Below, piece by piece: positions 42,202-53,207 of a DNA stretch of 59,167 nucleotides. The position numbers were made by a program, and so were the translations under genes. The notes beneath the pieces were generated by a model. That model saw nothing but the letters and a program-made list of their open reading frames with translations, did not search any database and had not been told where the DNA came from. Position 1 is the first letter of the stretch. Every line of letters starts with the position of its first letter. The DNA is from Fragilariopsis cylindrus CCMP1102 (lineage: Eukaryota > Bacillariophyta > Bacillariophyceae > Bacillariales > Bacillariaceae): the NCBI GenBank assembly GCA_900095095.1, contig FMBT01000539.1:1-59167 (forward strand), read 5' to 3'.

Positions 42202-43575
42202 ATGATGAAATCCTCACAGTACTACTTCGTGTCATTAATGTTAATGTTAATGTTAATGTTAATGTTGACGACGACAACGTTGTCATCGTCATCGTTATCA
42301 TACGGAATGATTCCTACCGCAGAGGCTTTTTCTCCACCGTTGTCTTCTTATCATCAGATCAAACCGAGCAATAATAACAAAAATTTCCTGAGATCAATGA
42401 CAACGTCCTCATCATCATCATATTCAACAACAAAAATAAGGCAACAACTTACAAAGATATCATTATCTAACGACGACATCAGTAGCGACAATGATGATAG
42501 TTCTAATAATATCAACAACAACAACAACAACGATGCAGTTTGGTCCCCTAATTTACGTCGTATTATGGGTGGTATTGCAAGTCTTGGTGCGATAGAAACA
42601 GGATATCTAACCTATGCTAAGTTATTCGGTGGAATAAATAATAATGGTGGGTTATTGTTTTGCGGGGAATCGTCTTCTGCTGGATATTCATCCTGTGATC
42701 AAGTTTTGAATGGACCATATTCCAATTTACCTTTTTTGGATCAGGTACCATTAGCTTCTCTTGGATTAGTATCCTACATTTTAGTCGGATTTTTAGCTTT
42801 ACAACCAATTATCTCTGAGAATAATGACGACGATGATACTACGAACCGTATCCTACTAACAACATTAACAACAACAATGGGGACATTCTCTATATTCCTC
42901 ATGACATTACTTTTTGGTGTATTAAAAACAGAATGTCCATATTGTATCTTTTCAGCTGGTTGTAGTATCCTTTTAGCTAACTTAGCTTTAATTGGTGGTT
43001 GTCTTCCAGAAAAGGTAGAAGAAGAAATAGAAGGGATATCAGGGAAGACTACCGGATCGGGAACGGTGGCTACTGGGTTCCTCTCCGCGATTATTGGAGC
43101 CGTTTTAGTATTTGGAACGGGTAGTCTCAATACGTTTAACAACGACAACACTAGTTTCGATTCTGGTACTCTGATGGCAAGTATTAATGGTAGTAGTCGC
43201 AGCAATAAAGACGATGAGGGTGGTTTGAAGATCTATTCACCACCTGAAATTACCACCGAGTCATCAAAACGTGCATTGGCTTTAGCTAAAACATTGAATA
43301 CAATGGATGCAAAAATGTATGGCGCGTATTGGTGTAGTCATTGTTTTGATCAAAAAGAAGTGTTTGGGAAACAAGTTTTCAATAAAGATGAATCCTCAAA
43401 ATTTAATATTGAATATGTGGAATGTGCGAAAGATGGATCTAATTCACAAACAAAATTATGTAAATCGAAAGAAGTTCCTGGTTATCCCACATGGGAAATA
43501 AAAGGTAAATTATATCCTGGTGAACAAGAACTGGATGAATTAGAAGATCTTGTTAAAAGTATTATGGCCGAATGA
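42202..43575 (+). CDS. Plastid VKOR-thioredoxin fusion (LTO1-like)
   Basis: Thylakoid disulfide-forming enzyme, homologous to plant LTO1 and cyanobacterial VKOR fusions, which oxidise Cys pairs of lumenal proteins such as PsbO. 457 aa. A signal peptide with an (ATGTTA)n-encoded Leu-Met repeat ends in PTAEAFSPP (AEAF at 40-43, the diatom plastid signal). The VKOR domain has four to five membrane segments; its loop Cys are C154 and C165 (FCGESSS, SSCDQV) and the quinone-site pair is CPYC (C245, C248). The thioredoxin-like domain (about 350-457) carries WCSHC (C378, C381) and the cis-Pro motif PGYPTWEI. All redox centres are intact, so it should be active. A Ser/Asn/Asp-rich stretch follows the transit peptide. 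Confidence 0.93.
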   Translation: MMKSSQYYFVSLMLMLMLMLMLTTTTLSSSSLSYGMIPTAEAFSPPLSSYHQIKPSNNNKNFLRSMTTSSSSSYSTTKIRQQLTKISLSNDDISSDNDDSSNNINNNNNNDAVWSPNLRRIMGGIASLGAIETGYLTYAKLFGGINNNGGLLFCGESSSAGYSSCDQVLNGPYSNLPFLDQVPLASLGLVSYILVGFLALQPIISENNDDDDTTNRILLTTLTTTMGTFSIFLMTLLFGVLKTECPYCIFSAGCSILLANLALIGGCLPEKVEEEIEGISGKTTGSGTVATGFLSAIIGAVLVFGTGSLNTFNNDNTSFDSGTLMASINGSSRSNKDDEGGLKIYSPPEITTESSKRALALAKTLNTMDAKMYGAYWCSHCFDQKEVFGKQVFNKDESSKFNIEYVECAKDGSNSQTKLCKSKEVPGYPTWEIKGKLYPGEQELDELEDLVKSIMAE

Positions 43576-43833
43576 AATATAGTAAAAAAAGAATGAGTTA
43601 ATTTAATACAAACAAATCCATACATAGTTAGTTTTGAGTATTTAACACTCTACCAGTAGTATAGTGTGACTCGTACAGTATGCAATTGTAATGTGCTGCA
43701 GCATGTTTAGTTGTGTGTTTATAGTCATGTTTTGCATTCGTTTCTGTTAAACAAACAAATAATGACAACAACTTGATGAAAGTAATGCTTAATTAACTAT
43801 TATTGTTTAAGATGTATTTTATTTTACTTTGTT

Positions 43834-44808
43834 TTATGGTTCAAATACAGGAGGATTTTGATTAAACAATCCAGGTAAGCGTGTTGTTATTTCCTCTATG
43901 GTAGCCATACTAACATCAACATCAGGATCATCTTCTAAAGGTGCATCACATGGTAAGATTCTACCCTCTTCTTTAATTCCTGTAATTAAAATTGTTTTCA
44001 TCCCTAATGCTTTCGCGGCACGTATATTCTTCATTGAATCTTCTATCATAATACATTCCTCTGGATTAATAGGTGTATCTGTACCTGTACCAGTATTATA
44101 CTTATTTAATACCTCAAATATTTTTTCAAAAGCTTCTTTTTCAGGTTTGCAATATGGTAACACATTATCCACACCGAATACAAACTTACCATCATCCTTA
44201 GTATTCTCATCGTATCGATTACTACCAAATAAATCCCACAATCCCATGGTAATTAAAACTTTTTGTACATAATCACGTGGCCCATTTGAAAAAGCAACTA
44301 ATCGTGCATTGCATTGCATTAATGCATCATGTAATTCCTTTTTAGATCGTTTTGAATCTTCGACAGTAGTACTATCATTGACAGTAAATAATTTTGTATA
44401 ATCCAGATGATCTACCCAGTATTGTGACATATCTTTCACATCAAATTTTGGTGCACTAGCGGGTACTTCACCATTTTCTTGTGCCACTGTTAATGCTTTT
44501 GCTGTACTGTGATAAATTTTGAAATATTTATCACGTACCTTTTTAGCATCTTGAATAGTATCAAAATGTAAATGATCCACCATATATTGCCAGATAATAT
44601 CACCATTCCTATGGGAAGTAAATCCTGTTGATACATCATATAAACAATCATCCACATCAAAAATTATTGTACTAATCTTAGTACTGCTGTTCTTAGGAGA
44701 ACTTGGCGCCGAAGTAGTAGTAGTGCTTGAAGTAGAAGCAGCTGTGCGACGAAGAACGCCATTGATGGCAGCAGCAGCAGCGGTGCGAGTCGACGAAGCA
44801 GGTAGCAT
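43834..44808 (-). CDS. HAD-family pyrimidine 5'-nucleotidase-like phosphatase
   Basis: 324 aa from the ATG at 44808 (the open frame extends 18 codons to a TTG). HAD motifs: motif I FDVDDCLYD with nucleophile D51 and D53; motif II FSNG (174-176 for SNG); the Lys of motif III in CKPEKEAF (K221); motif IV IEDS (255-258). A helical cap lies between motifs I and II. The type I cap and LYD after motif I match the SDT1/PHM8 group of pyrimidine 5'-nucleotidases, which dephosphorylate UMP/CMP or related phosphates. The N-terminal 45 residues are Ala/Ser/Thr-rich and could be a mitochondrial or plastid signal. It is tail to tail with the VKOR gene (258 bp). Confidence 0.85.
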   Translation of the reverse strand: MLPASSTRTAAAAAINGVLRRTAASTSSTTTTSAPSSPKNSSTKISTIIFDVDDCLYDVSTGFTSHRNGDIIWQYMVDHLHFDTIQDAKKVRDKYFKIYHSTAKALTVAQENGEVPASAPKFDVKDMSQYWVDHLDYTKLFTVNDSTTVEDSKRSKKELHDALMQCNARLVAFSNGPRDYVQKVLITMGLWDLFGSNRYDENTKDDGKFVFGVDNVLPYCKPEKEAFEKIFEVLNKYNTGTGTDTPINPEECIMIEDSMKNIRAAKALGMKTILITGIKEEGRILPCDAPLEDDPDVDVSMATIEEITTRLPGLFNQNPPVFEP

Positions 44809-45400
44809 GGTTGTGGTGTTATCGAATGCCTGGCGAGCCGAAAAAGCAGCAATGAATATCAATCTGTAAGTACTTTCTGAACTTGTATATCTTCAAGCCA
44901 AATCATTACCGAGTGGTGGATATTGATAATAGGTATATAATAACAGGTACATTTATTTTCCTCGGCATTTCTAGAAATTGATGGATTCTCGGAAGCTTTT
45001 TTACGTCACGTGCTAATGCTCCGTAAAAAATGTTCTTATTGATTGTACGTACCGATGGCCTACTACACGAATTCCGAATCGAATCATTCGATTAAAACTT
45101 TTTTTTTTGACATCGACTGTTTCAAATCACGTTTCAAACGGTCGTCGTCAATTTTTTAATTGTTCTTTCAAACAACTCAAAAACCTTTTAACTTTTATTA
45201 TTATTCATTTTGACAGTCAAGAATGTATCTATCGCGACACAGTTAAAGACTTTCTAGCTAAACGAAGAGACACAAAACAGAAAGATTTGAATACAAATAT
45301 AGCAACAGTCGGCACTTATCTCAATATCGGACGACAACGACGACGACGACGATAAAAAGAAGGCAATAGCAAAACAAAACAGAACAAAACGAAAACAAAA
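44809..45400. other. Divergent spacer
   Basis: 592 bp between the HAD gene and the LRR gene, probably two promoters. The ORF 45107-45355 lies in the likely 5' UTR of the LRR gene and has no domain. Confidence 0.4.
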
Positions 45401-46462
45401 ATGGCTCAACCAGCCTTGGCAGAAGGAATACTGCATGTAAATATGAATTTGACGCGGGGAATAATGGAGGACGCGGACAATATTACTGATGACGATCTTA
45501 ATGAGGTCACAAAATTATCGGCATATGGAATCGATTCTATCGTCGATCCACTACGAGAAACTGCAGCTCCTTTATCTCCTCGTATTGGATTGTGCTTACA
45601 ATTACAGACTCTTTATCTGGCATGCTGCTCCCTTATCCCACCAGAGATAACAAATTGTCAATGTTTGAAATCATTGACGCTACATAATTGTGAGGATCTT
45701 ATCGAATTGTCACAAGGGATCGTCCTGGAGGGACTGATGGAAGTTTCTTTATTTTGTGGTACATGGAACGAAGATAATGTTGGTACAATGCTTAAATGGC
45801 TAGCTTTGTATTGTCCAAATTTAATTGCTATCACTTTTGTCGGTCATACAAGAGTAACCGCCAGAATCTTCATGGAAGGATTGCTACAAAATAAAAGTTT
45901 CCGGGATAAATTCAAAGATAAACTATTTTATCTGGCTTTCTCAAAATGTAACCTCACCGAGGAAGACGCAAGCTATGTTATTTTCAATATTGTCCAACCA
46001 TTTTTTACTAGACTAGGTGGTCTCTCTTTGAGTCAGAATAACATTCAAAGTATACGATCTCTTGGAAAGTCAGCGAAAAATTTAACGAAGACAGGAAATG
46101 GTCCTATAACATCAAATCTGCGATGTCTTTACATAAAAGAGAATCCAGTATTTGAAAACCTAAAATCTCCAGAAACTACCGATCACAACGTGGCAGTATG
46201 TCTGGTGAAATCATTCCCTAAGTTGTATACATTCAGTGACATGAAAGAAAAACCACAAGTTTCATCCATTATTAATTACCAGGCAATGATCAATCGAAGT
46301 GAATTACGATATTTATTAGAAGATGGCAATAATGGCGATGGTCATGGCACCCGTCTAAGTATCTGGCCGTATGTTATCCATCGTGTCTACGAATCGACAA
46401 ACAAAGATCCGAATTCGATATACAGCTTACTACGAGAGGGACCGGTGATCAAAGATCGATAA
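45401..46462 (+). CDS. Leucine-rich-repeat protein
   Basis: 353 aa, single exon. Irregular LRRs run from about residue 60 to 250: LQTLYLACCSLIPPEI, CLKSLTLHNCEDL, LYCPNLIAITFVGH, KLFYLAFSKCNLTEED and LGGLSLSQNNIQSI. The pattern LxxLxLxxN/C is typical of cytosolic LRR proteins of diatoms, which form a large family of unknown function. No kinase, membrane helix or signal is seen. The 3' part (about 270-353) is non-repeat. A (CCAGCA)n run follows about 25 bp after the stop. Confidence 0.75.
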   Translation: MAQPALAEGILHVNMNLTRGIMEDADNITDDDLNEVTKLSAYGIDSIVDPLRETAAPLSPRIGLCLQLQTLYLACCSLIPPEITNCQCLKSLTLHNCEDLIELSQGIVLEGLMEVSLFCGTWNEDNVGTMLKWLALYCPNLIAITFVGHTRVTARIFMEGLLQNKSFRDKFKDKLFYLAFSKCNLTEEDASYVIFNIVQPFFTRLGGLSLSQNNIQSIRSLGKSAKNLTKTGNGPITSNLRCLYIKENPVFENLKSPETTDHNVAVCLVKSFPKLYTFSDMKEKPQVSSIINYQAMINRSELRYLLEDGNNGDGHGTRLSIWPYVIHRVYESTNKDPNSIYSLLREGPVIKDR

Positions 46463-46487
46463 TCATCTCATTCTCACCATTAATGAA

Positions 46488-46530
46488 ACGCCACCAGCAC
46501 CAGCACCAGCACCAGCACCAGCACCAGCAG
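46488..46530. repeat. (CCAGCA)n microsatellite
   Basis: About six copies of a hexamer just after the LRR gene stop. Confidence 0.9.
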
Positions 46531-46976
46531 TAGCAGTTTCCTCTACTTGTTTTAAAAGTATTATCATGTTCCGCAGGAGTAATAATTATTGAAATGTAAT
46601 AACGACGGTACTTGTAGTATTGTAGGGGTAAGTTGAGCCGCCATTTATTAGCCGAATTGGTCTGATGCAATTTGTAAAGGGGGAAACACAATTATAGTTA
46701 TTTTTATTAGAACAACTACGTCTAGTAGCTACGGGTCAACTGCAAGTAAATAGTGTAGACACTAATTCTATAATGATTGATTCATGCAATTTATATTATC
46801 TCATGGATTTTGCTAATTCTACTATCATCCATTTAATTTCTTGTGTGTACAGTGTAGTGGTTCTAGCAGAAAGTTTAGTTCTTGGTTACCGTACCGTAGC
46901 TAGCCGATGGTTGATACCTCAGTAGGACGAGTAGTTGTAGTTTTAATCGTAGTGATGTTACTACTAGCTAGTAGGA
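46531..46976. other. Intergenic spacer
   Basis: Convergent spacer between the LRR and CRAL-TRIO genes. No gene; AT-rich. Confidence 0.4.
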
Positions 46977-48578
46977 TTAATAAGTATATCTTGCTGTTAT
47001 AGTAGGATGAATAATGTTCACCAGAACTGACGATGAGGATGAATCTGCTCTTCTATTTTTGTTGATTATGACTTGTCCAGTAGCGAGTGATCGAATAGTG
47101 ACTATGTTTTTGGGACTGCTGCCACCCCCACAATTAGTCACGACGCTTCGACGAACACTTTCAATCTTTCTTCCTATAACATCATTGTTATTCCTGATAT
47201 AATCGTCAGACAATGATAAGTCGATCGTTATTGTTGTTGTTGTTGTTGATGATGACAGTGATTCTTTTAATCCATCATTCATGTTATTATCCTCATCATT
47301 ATTGTTGTTGTAATCATCATCAACACCATCATACAGTTGATGAAATGGTACATGATATAAGAAACGATCTATATTAACATCAGACGTGAGTTTTCCTTTT
47401 CCTGGTAATAATGCTGGCATTGCCTGTGAATCATCAATGATATTTGATATTATCGTTGCTTCTGTCGTGCTCGAACTCGTTGCCACCCCCCGTTCTTTGT
47501 TTCTCTTGGTAATACTTGTATTATCACTTGTTGTATTGTTGTTATTCAGAATAATAAATTTACTTGCAGTAATTGGATCCATAAATGGTTTAATAATTCT
47601 ATATATTCCACGAATTATATATGGGGGATTTAATATAATAAAATGCTTTAATCGTCCAGGATAATGTTTTTGTAATATAGTCAATGTGTTTTTAATTGTT
47701 TTGATAGATAGACATGAACTATTCTTTGTATCCAATACACCAATAATTTCATCTTGTTTACCAATTGATATGAATTCAGAACAAGCATTTGAGCGCTCTA
47801 ATATATACATAACTGAATCTAGAAATTTTTCTTCTTCCTCTCCTACTGCTGTGTTTATGTTTGATGAATTTGAACGACGTGGGAAAGCAAATAGTATAGC
47901 ACGATTTTCTTTATCGTGCCCTCGAACAACATTTGTTTGATAGTTATTCATTTCATCGTGGATATTTTGTCTTCGTTGTTGACTCAACAATAGTATTGTA
48001 TTATCCTTATCATTGGTTTTCTCTTCTGATGTCTCCGTTGTCGTCATACTCATACAGGTGCGATATAATGTTGTTTTGTTAGTCATATGAAATTTGATTG
48101 TTGACTGTAATAATTTTAATGCCTCTTCCTTAGAGTCAGCACCAGCTAAATGCCGTCCTGCCTCTTGCATAGCAGCTGCACGACGTATCGATTCCGTTAT
48201 TGGTGGTACGAACATCGTCGTGTTGTTATTCGATGATTGATGTTGATATTGACGTTGGTGTTGATGATATTGTTGTGTAGAAAGGAACCAATACGCATAG
48301 GAGCATTCTGCTGCTACCTCTTGTTCATCTCGTGTAAGTTGTTCTACCATCCATCTTCTCTCATTATTTGACGGTCGGATAAGCAGTTCTTGATCATCAT
48401 AATTTCTTTGGGATTCAACTTCGTAATAATCAAGAATTTCTCGACATCTTGTTACAACGAAGTCATCTTTTCTGTTTTCGCCTTCCTCACTTTTGAATTT
48501 GTTTTTATTGTTATCATTGCTTCTGATGAGATAAGGAGAAGAGCACGAGCGGGATGGAATGATACATTCAGCCGTCAT
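46977..48578 (-). CDS. CRAL-TRIO (Sec14-like) domain protein
   Basis: 533 aa from the ATG at 48578; the open frame extends to a non-ATG codon at 48749, but that stretch has two TACTGTA/TACAGTA promoter-type words, so the inner ATG is preferred. An N-terminal helical part (EAGRHLAGADSKEEALKLLQ) fits the CRAL-TRIO-N region. The lipid-binding core follows at about 225-350: RAILFAFPRRSN, EFISIGKQDEIIGVLDTKN, LQKHYPGRLKHFIILNPPYI and IIKPFMDPITASKFIIL. These are the strand and floor-helix signatures of Sec14, a phosphatidylinositol/phosphatidylcholine transfer fold. The C-terminus is Asn/Asp/Thr-rich and disordered. Ligand unknown. Confidence 0.8.
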   Translation of the reverse strand: MTAECIIPSRSCSSPYLIRSNDNNKNKFKSEEGENRKDDFVVTRCREILDYYEVESQRNYDDQELLIRPSNNERRWMVEQLTRDEQEVAAECSYAYWFLSTQQYHQHQRQYQHQSSNNNTTMFVPPITESIRRAAAMQEAGRHLAGADSKEEALKLLQSTIKFHMTNKTTLYRTCMSMTTTETSEEKTNDKDNTILLLSQQRRQNIHDEMNNYQTNVVRGHDKENRAILFAFPRRSNSSNINTAVGEEEEKFLDSVMYILERSNACSEFISIGKQDEIIGVLDTKNSSCLSIKTIKNTLTILQKHYPGRLKHFIILNPPYIIRGIYRIIKPFMDPITASKFIILNNNNTTSDNTSITKRNKERGVATSSSTTEATIISNIIDDSQAMPALLPGKGKLTSDVNIDRFLYHVPFHQLYDGVDDDYNNNNDEDNNMNDGLKESLSSSTTTTTITIDLSLSDDYIRNNNDVIGRKIESVRRSVVTNCGGGSSPKNIVTIRSLATGQVIINKNRRADSSSSSVLVNIIHPTITARYTY

Positions 48579-50991
48579 CCTAGAAAGCAATTTTACAAAA
48601 GATACAGTAGATCTTCTAACAGCGGTAGGTACAAATATTAGAATGATCGATTTACTAGTACTGTAGATGATTTCGTTATCAGTTGTTATTCTCCCAATCA
48701 ATGATCTGTTTGTCGTTGTAGTAAGCGTTGATCGTAAACACAAATTCAATTTTGCAGAAGTCGAGGGATAGGAAGAGAAGGTACTGTATGTAAATAAATA
48801 ACAAATAATGATGTGATGTGAGAGGTGAGTGAAGATTTAAAAAATGAGTGACTTCATCGATCGGCAGTTTCGAAGTTCTCATGTAAGCCGTTTTTCCATT
48901 CTTTACATGCATAACGCCGCGAGCTAAAAGAGCCGTTTACGGCAACTCAACACGTGTTTATGGATAAAGAATTATTTCTTAGTGACGAGCGAGGCGGCGA
49001 GGTAATTAAATTTTATGAAAGTGTGGTTCAAGAATATGTTGAATTAGAGTGAGTATTTTGATAAGCTTGCCACTGATGTCTTAGATATTCTCAATTCCTT
49101 TAAATCAGAAGAGAGTGCTTCTGAGTTTTGCATTATCAAATGGTAACATTGCCGAGTTATACTAATATACTATTATTACTAAATATTTACTTGCTTTGTG
49201 TTTTTAATAATAATGATGTGAGAAAGGCAAGAATATGGATAGGAGTCCACATGACTAGTGCACAATCAAGTAACAGTATGAAGAGTACTGTATGATCCAA
49301 ACCCCATGCAAATATTTTTTCTTAATGTCATTTGTCAATAGAGATAGAGACAAGCACCATGATCCTTGATTATCCCAGATTGTTAGTAATATGTTCTTTA
49401 GCAGTATATAAATAGTCCAGGACGTTCAAACTAAAAACATCACACTGTTACTGAGACATTAATTGGTCTACAGCCAGAAGTGATATGCTGCAGTTTATTT
49501 TGCTGTTGGACTTGGGAATGCACCATCTTCCTGTAAATCTCTGCTTTGTCTTTTGGGGAGGCACCCATCAAGACATTGAGGATGTATCTAAGGAATTTAG
49601 CGAACCTGCATCTCAGCGCAGCATGCATGTAGAAAATTTGGACATTTGAAAAGTCATGGATATAATCATCATTGATCGTATAAGGGAAGAATTTTCTGCA
49701 TCTGCTTCTTCTTCTTCTTCTACTGATGCTGCTATGGAATGACTCAGTCCACTTGGATGGTTTGTATATCCTTATGATATAATGCTAAGAGATCTGACTG
49801 CTGCTTTGTTATGATTGCAGCAACAATTAGATGTAGGAGAAGGACAAAACTGACAATACCACAGACAACGACACCAACTAAGAATCTCAGTACCCTTCAG
49901 CAACAATGACAACAACACACAGTCATCATCCAACGAGAATAAAAAAAAGGCAAGAGATGGTAGAATAGTCTCATAAATCAAATCGGATAGTGACAGTGAT
50001 GATGTGAAGATGCATTATTATAGACAAAAGCAAACAAAAATGGTCTGTCTATCTTGGCAGGAGAAAAGAATTAAAGATCTAAGAACAAAATGAGGATTAA
50101 AAAGAGAAATATATTATATAACATATAGATTTTTCATTATTATTATCCGTGTGATTTGTATTCCGTGGTACTGCGTGTTGTATTCATATTGAATCTTCGT
50201 CAAATGAAAACAGTAAGCATATTTTATTGTGGCATTGTCATCGTATCGGGTCTTCTTTGAATTACTTCCTCGGTAACCCGCCTTTCTTATTCTCTCTATT
50301 AGGAAAGAGAGAAAGAAAAACCTACAAACTTTAGTGAAAATTATTTCGCAACTGCGTACTTGTGTGTACTACACAATAGTCCCTACTTTTTGAATTGTGG
50401 TATTTTCCACTTTGCGATGAATAGTAGATCTTAGCAAGGGTATCTTTTTCTTCTTCTCTCTCTCTCTCTCTCTCTCTCTACCTATCACTTCGTCCGAATC
50501 CACATTCCACTCAAGCGTAGATTTACTTTTAAACAAGTAACGAATTTGGACATGTATGTGTGCAAGTTTGTATCCTCCCTTCTCTACTCTTGCTTCAGGA
50601 ATTGTTTCAAAAAAATACATACAGCACACCACCATTGTGTTGAATGGATAAGCACAGACCGAACCCAGTACCAATTTCGATCATCATACGCAACGACTTT
50701 CTCACTCTCTCTCTTTTCTCTCTCTGGTCTATATTTATATTGGAATGCATGCATTGTGCTCAAATTGCCTAATAATAGTCCCACGGCCTTCTTGGTCTGC
50801 TTTTATTGTTCTGTTCTATTCTGGTCTCCATATAGTCGCAGTTTGCGGAGCTATCGGTGAGCACATGACTGACTGCACCTGCCGCAGAGCCTTAGTGCTA
50901 ACAGCGGACAGGACATTCCTCCTACGGACCTACGGAGGAACAGACTGCAGACGCGACGGCAATGAATCCACCTGATTCCCTTCCCTTCGAG
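48579..50991. other. Long intergenic region, possible old mobile-element debris
   Basis: No sure gene in 2.4 kb. TACTGTA/TACAGTA words lie at 48603, 48659, 48782 and 49286. A minus-strand ORF at 49440-49628 (ILNVLMGASPKDKAEIYRKM) reads like a protein fragment without a recognised domain. A (TTC)n run at about 49705-49722 and a (TC)n run at about 50453-50479 are simple repeats. The last 150 bp before 50991 are GC-richer, with a TTCCTCC/GGAGGAA inverted repeat near 50914-50938. Confidence 0.4.
50453..50479. repeat. (TC)n microsatellite
   Basis: About 13 TC dinucleotides within the long intergenic region. Confidence 0.9.
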
Positions 50992-52416
50992 CTACGGCGG
51001 AGATCGCGATGAGGACATGGCATTTCCAAAACCGTAGAAATTGCTGTTATTATAATTACTGTTGTTGTTGTTGTTGGTAGTATAATTATTAGTCTCAAGA
51101 CCGACATCGACCATATCATTATTATCATCATTCTGATTTTCTATTATAATATCATTATTATTGTCATTATCATTTTGATTTTCATCATCTTGACGACGTT
51201 CACGACGTTCGTTGTCTGATTCATCACCACCATCCTCTATTATTATATCTCTACAAATAACAGGACTTTTGCAATATGGACAACATCCCTGTCGTTCTGT
51301 TAACCATGGATGAATACATTCTGTATGATACGCGTGACCACATAATGGCAACAGTCTAATTTTTTCACCATCTTCAAATTCATCAATACAAATGGAACAT
51401 GATGTATTTGTGGTTGTCGTATGAATAGTTCTTAGTCGAAGATTTCGATTTGGTGCTTCTTCGTCATTACTATTATTGTCGTTACTACTATCGTTATTAT
51501 TCGTGATAATATTAGTACCATCATCATTGTCATTATCATTAACCATAATAGTCGCGTCGTTATCGTTATCGTTATTGTCATCGTTATCTTTATCTTTATC
51601 ACCATCGCCATTATCATGATTTCTCGTTTCGTTTTGGATATCATTATTTGTTTCGATGTCATCAGCATCGTTATCATCCTCGTGCTCATTACTCTTGTAT
51701 ATAATTTCTGGTAAAGCATCTACTTCCTGTTCGGTAAGTTTTGCTTTATTCGCAGGAGTACCATTACCACCACCAACACCACCACCACCATTATTGTTAT
51801 GACCACCATTATTATTATCATGTGCATACATACCTGATAACATTAACCACCGGTCCATGTCGGCTGGTTGATATCGTAAACCAGTAATATATCCACTACT
51901 AATAGTCCTCGGACTAGTAACACCACCATTCTCATTGTTTTCATTAGTAACATTAACATTATCATTACTACGACGAAATAATATTCTACCACCTGCCTCA
52001 TACCAAATTCTTAATCCACGATAACATGGAAAACATATTATCATAACAAATATCCCAAAACGGAATGTTAAGAACGTATAACCTTTCCAATCAGTACCGT
52101 CGTAGGTATCAATATCATTTTCAATTTCATTTTCAGTTTCAGTAGCAGCAGTATCATCAGTACCGTTATTACTAACCATTATTTCGGGGGCAATGGTGTA
52201 ATTAGTGTTGTTGTCTTGTGCCATAGTAGACGATACTAATGCAAATGCAAGAGTCAGCAATAACATCATCATTGATGCAGACGTCGTTGTCGTCGCAGTT
52301 CCTGTCATGTTCTTCGAAAGACTAGTACGTCTACGATTGTTACCGCTTCGGAAAAGAATCCTATCAGTATTCATCATCATAATTCCCATTCTTTCTTTTT
52401 GAGTTGATCTTTGCAT
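50992..52416 (-). CDS. Membrane RING-H2 ubiquitin ligase
   Basis: 474 aa from the ATG at 52416. A later ATG, 36 codons on, starts a cleaner signal peptide ([20 protein letters not shown]), so the start is uncertain. After it come a short N-glycosylatable segment (NNTNYT), one membrane helix ([16 protein letters not shown], about 115-132), the block [17 protein letters not shown], an Asp/Asn-rich acidic linker and a RING-H2 at about 340-385 ([32 protein letters not shown]). The RING, the helix-proximal W.AGGR..FRR block and the [12 protein letters not shown] motif match the PA-RING gene at 32900 closely, so the two are paralogues; this one lacks the PA domain. The function would be ubiquitin ligation at an endomembrane. 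Confidence 0.85.
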   Translation of the reverse strand: MQRSTQKERMGIMMMNTDRILFRSGNNRRRTSLSKNMTGTATTTTSASMMMLLLTLAFALVSSTMAQDNNTNYTIAPEIMVSNNGTDDTAATETENEIENDIDTYDGTDWKGYTFLTFRFGIFVMIICFPCYRGLRIWYEAGGRILFRRSNDNVNVTNENNENGGVTSPRTISSGYITGLRYQPADMDRWLMLSGMYAHDNNNGGHNNNGGGGVGGGNGTPANKAKLTEQEVDALPEIIYKSNEHEDDNDADDIETNNDIQNETRNHDNGDGDKDKDNDDNNDNDNDATIMVNDNDNDDGTNIITNNNDSSNDNNSNDEEAPNRNLRLRTIHTTTTNTSCSICIDEFEDGEKIRLLPLCGHAYHTECIHPWLTERQGCCPYCKSPVICRDIIIEDGGDESDNERRERRQDDENQNDNDNNNDIIIENQNDDNNDMVDVGLETNNYTTNNNNNSNYNNSNFYGFGNAMSSSRSPP

Positions 52417-52814
52417 TGATTTGATTGTGATGGGATAGACTTCTTCGGTTTGTATATATGAATGCAATACTATTGTGAGTAGACTGGAGATAAAGTATTT
52501 GCTGCCGTGGTTGTTGAAGTTTGATGCATGTGACCGAACACAACGACTCAGAAGATGTACCGATAGAGTCGTTTGTGTCCCAGTCACTCTCCTTCTTCTT
52601 GTTCCTCTTCGAATTGGGTGTAGGGCATAACAACACATACTTTTCCCTACAGATCTACTTACGCACCACCACAGTGTTCGCATATTGGTACTTCTTCGCT
52701 CACGAAAATCGATCGTGTCAAGCTGAAGCGAAGGATGGAAAAACAAAAAAATAACTCCTGCCGCGAGATTACCTGGTACCCCATAATAATAATTGTACCT
52801 TCGAAATGCATGCA
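52417..52814. other. Upstream region of the RING-H2 gene
   Basis: The ORF of the RING-H2 gene stays open here on the minus strand to a non-ATG codon at 52821, but no clear protein feature is seen. Probably 5' UTR and promoter. Confidence 0.35.
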
Positions 52815-53031
52815 CCAGCAAGCAAAGGTGAAACTATGTTGTGGTACTGTAGTGGAAATGCAACAGAACTTGAACCAGCCAGGTTTGAAGTGATGATGCC
52901 TTGTCATTTTGGAAGCAAGACAAGCAAGCAAAGGTGAAACTATGTTGTGGTAGTGAGTGAAAATGCAACAGAACTTGAACCAACCAGGTTTGGAGCGATG
53001 TTGCCTTGTCATTTTGGAAGCAAGACATTGC
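52815..53031. repeat. Tandem duplication, unit 106 bp, two copies
   Basis: AGCAAAGGTG starts at 52821 and again at 52927, and the following ~100 bp match with scattered changes. The second strand gives a repeated peptide LASKMTR...PGWFKFCCI, which is a by-product. Confidence 0.9.
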
Positions 53032-53162
53032 ATCATGATTAGAATAGCTTAGCTTCATTATAATACAAGTAAGGTGTTCCTCCTATATATGGCTGGCAGG
53101 ATCCTTGGAATTAGATCTACAGAAAAGCTTGATTGTGTCAGCATCAATGCAATGCTGTGTCT

Positions 53163-53207
<45 letters not shown>

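Noticed and set aside
52659-53036. 125-aa minus-strand ORF with internal repeated peptide
   Set aside because: The peptide repeat only mirrors the 106-bp DNA duplication; no start context or domain supports a gene.
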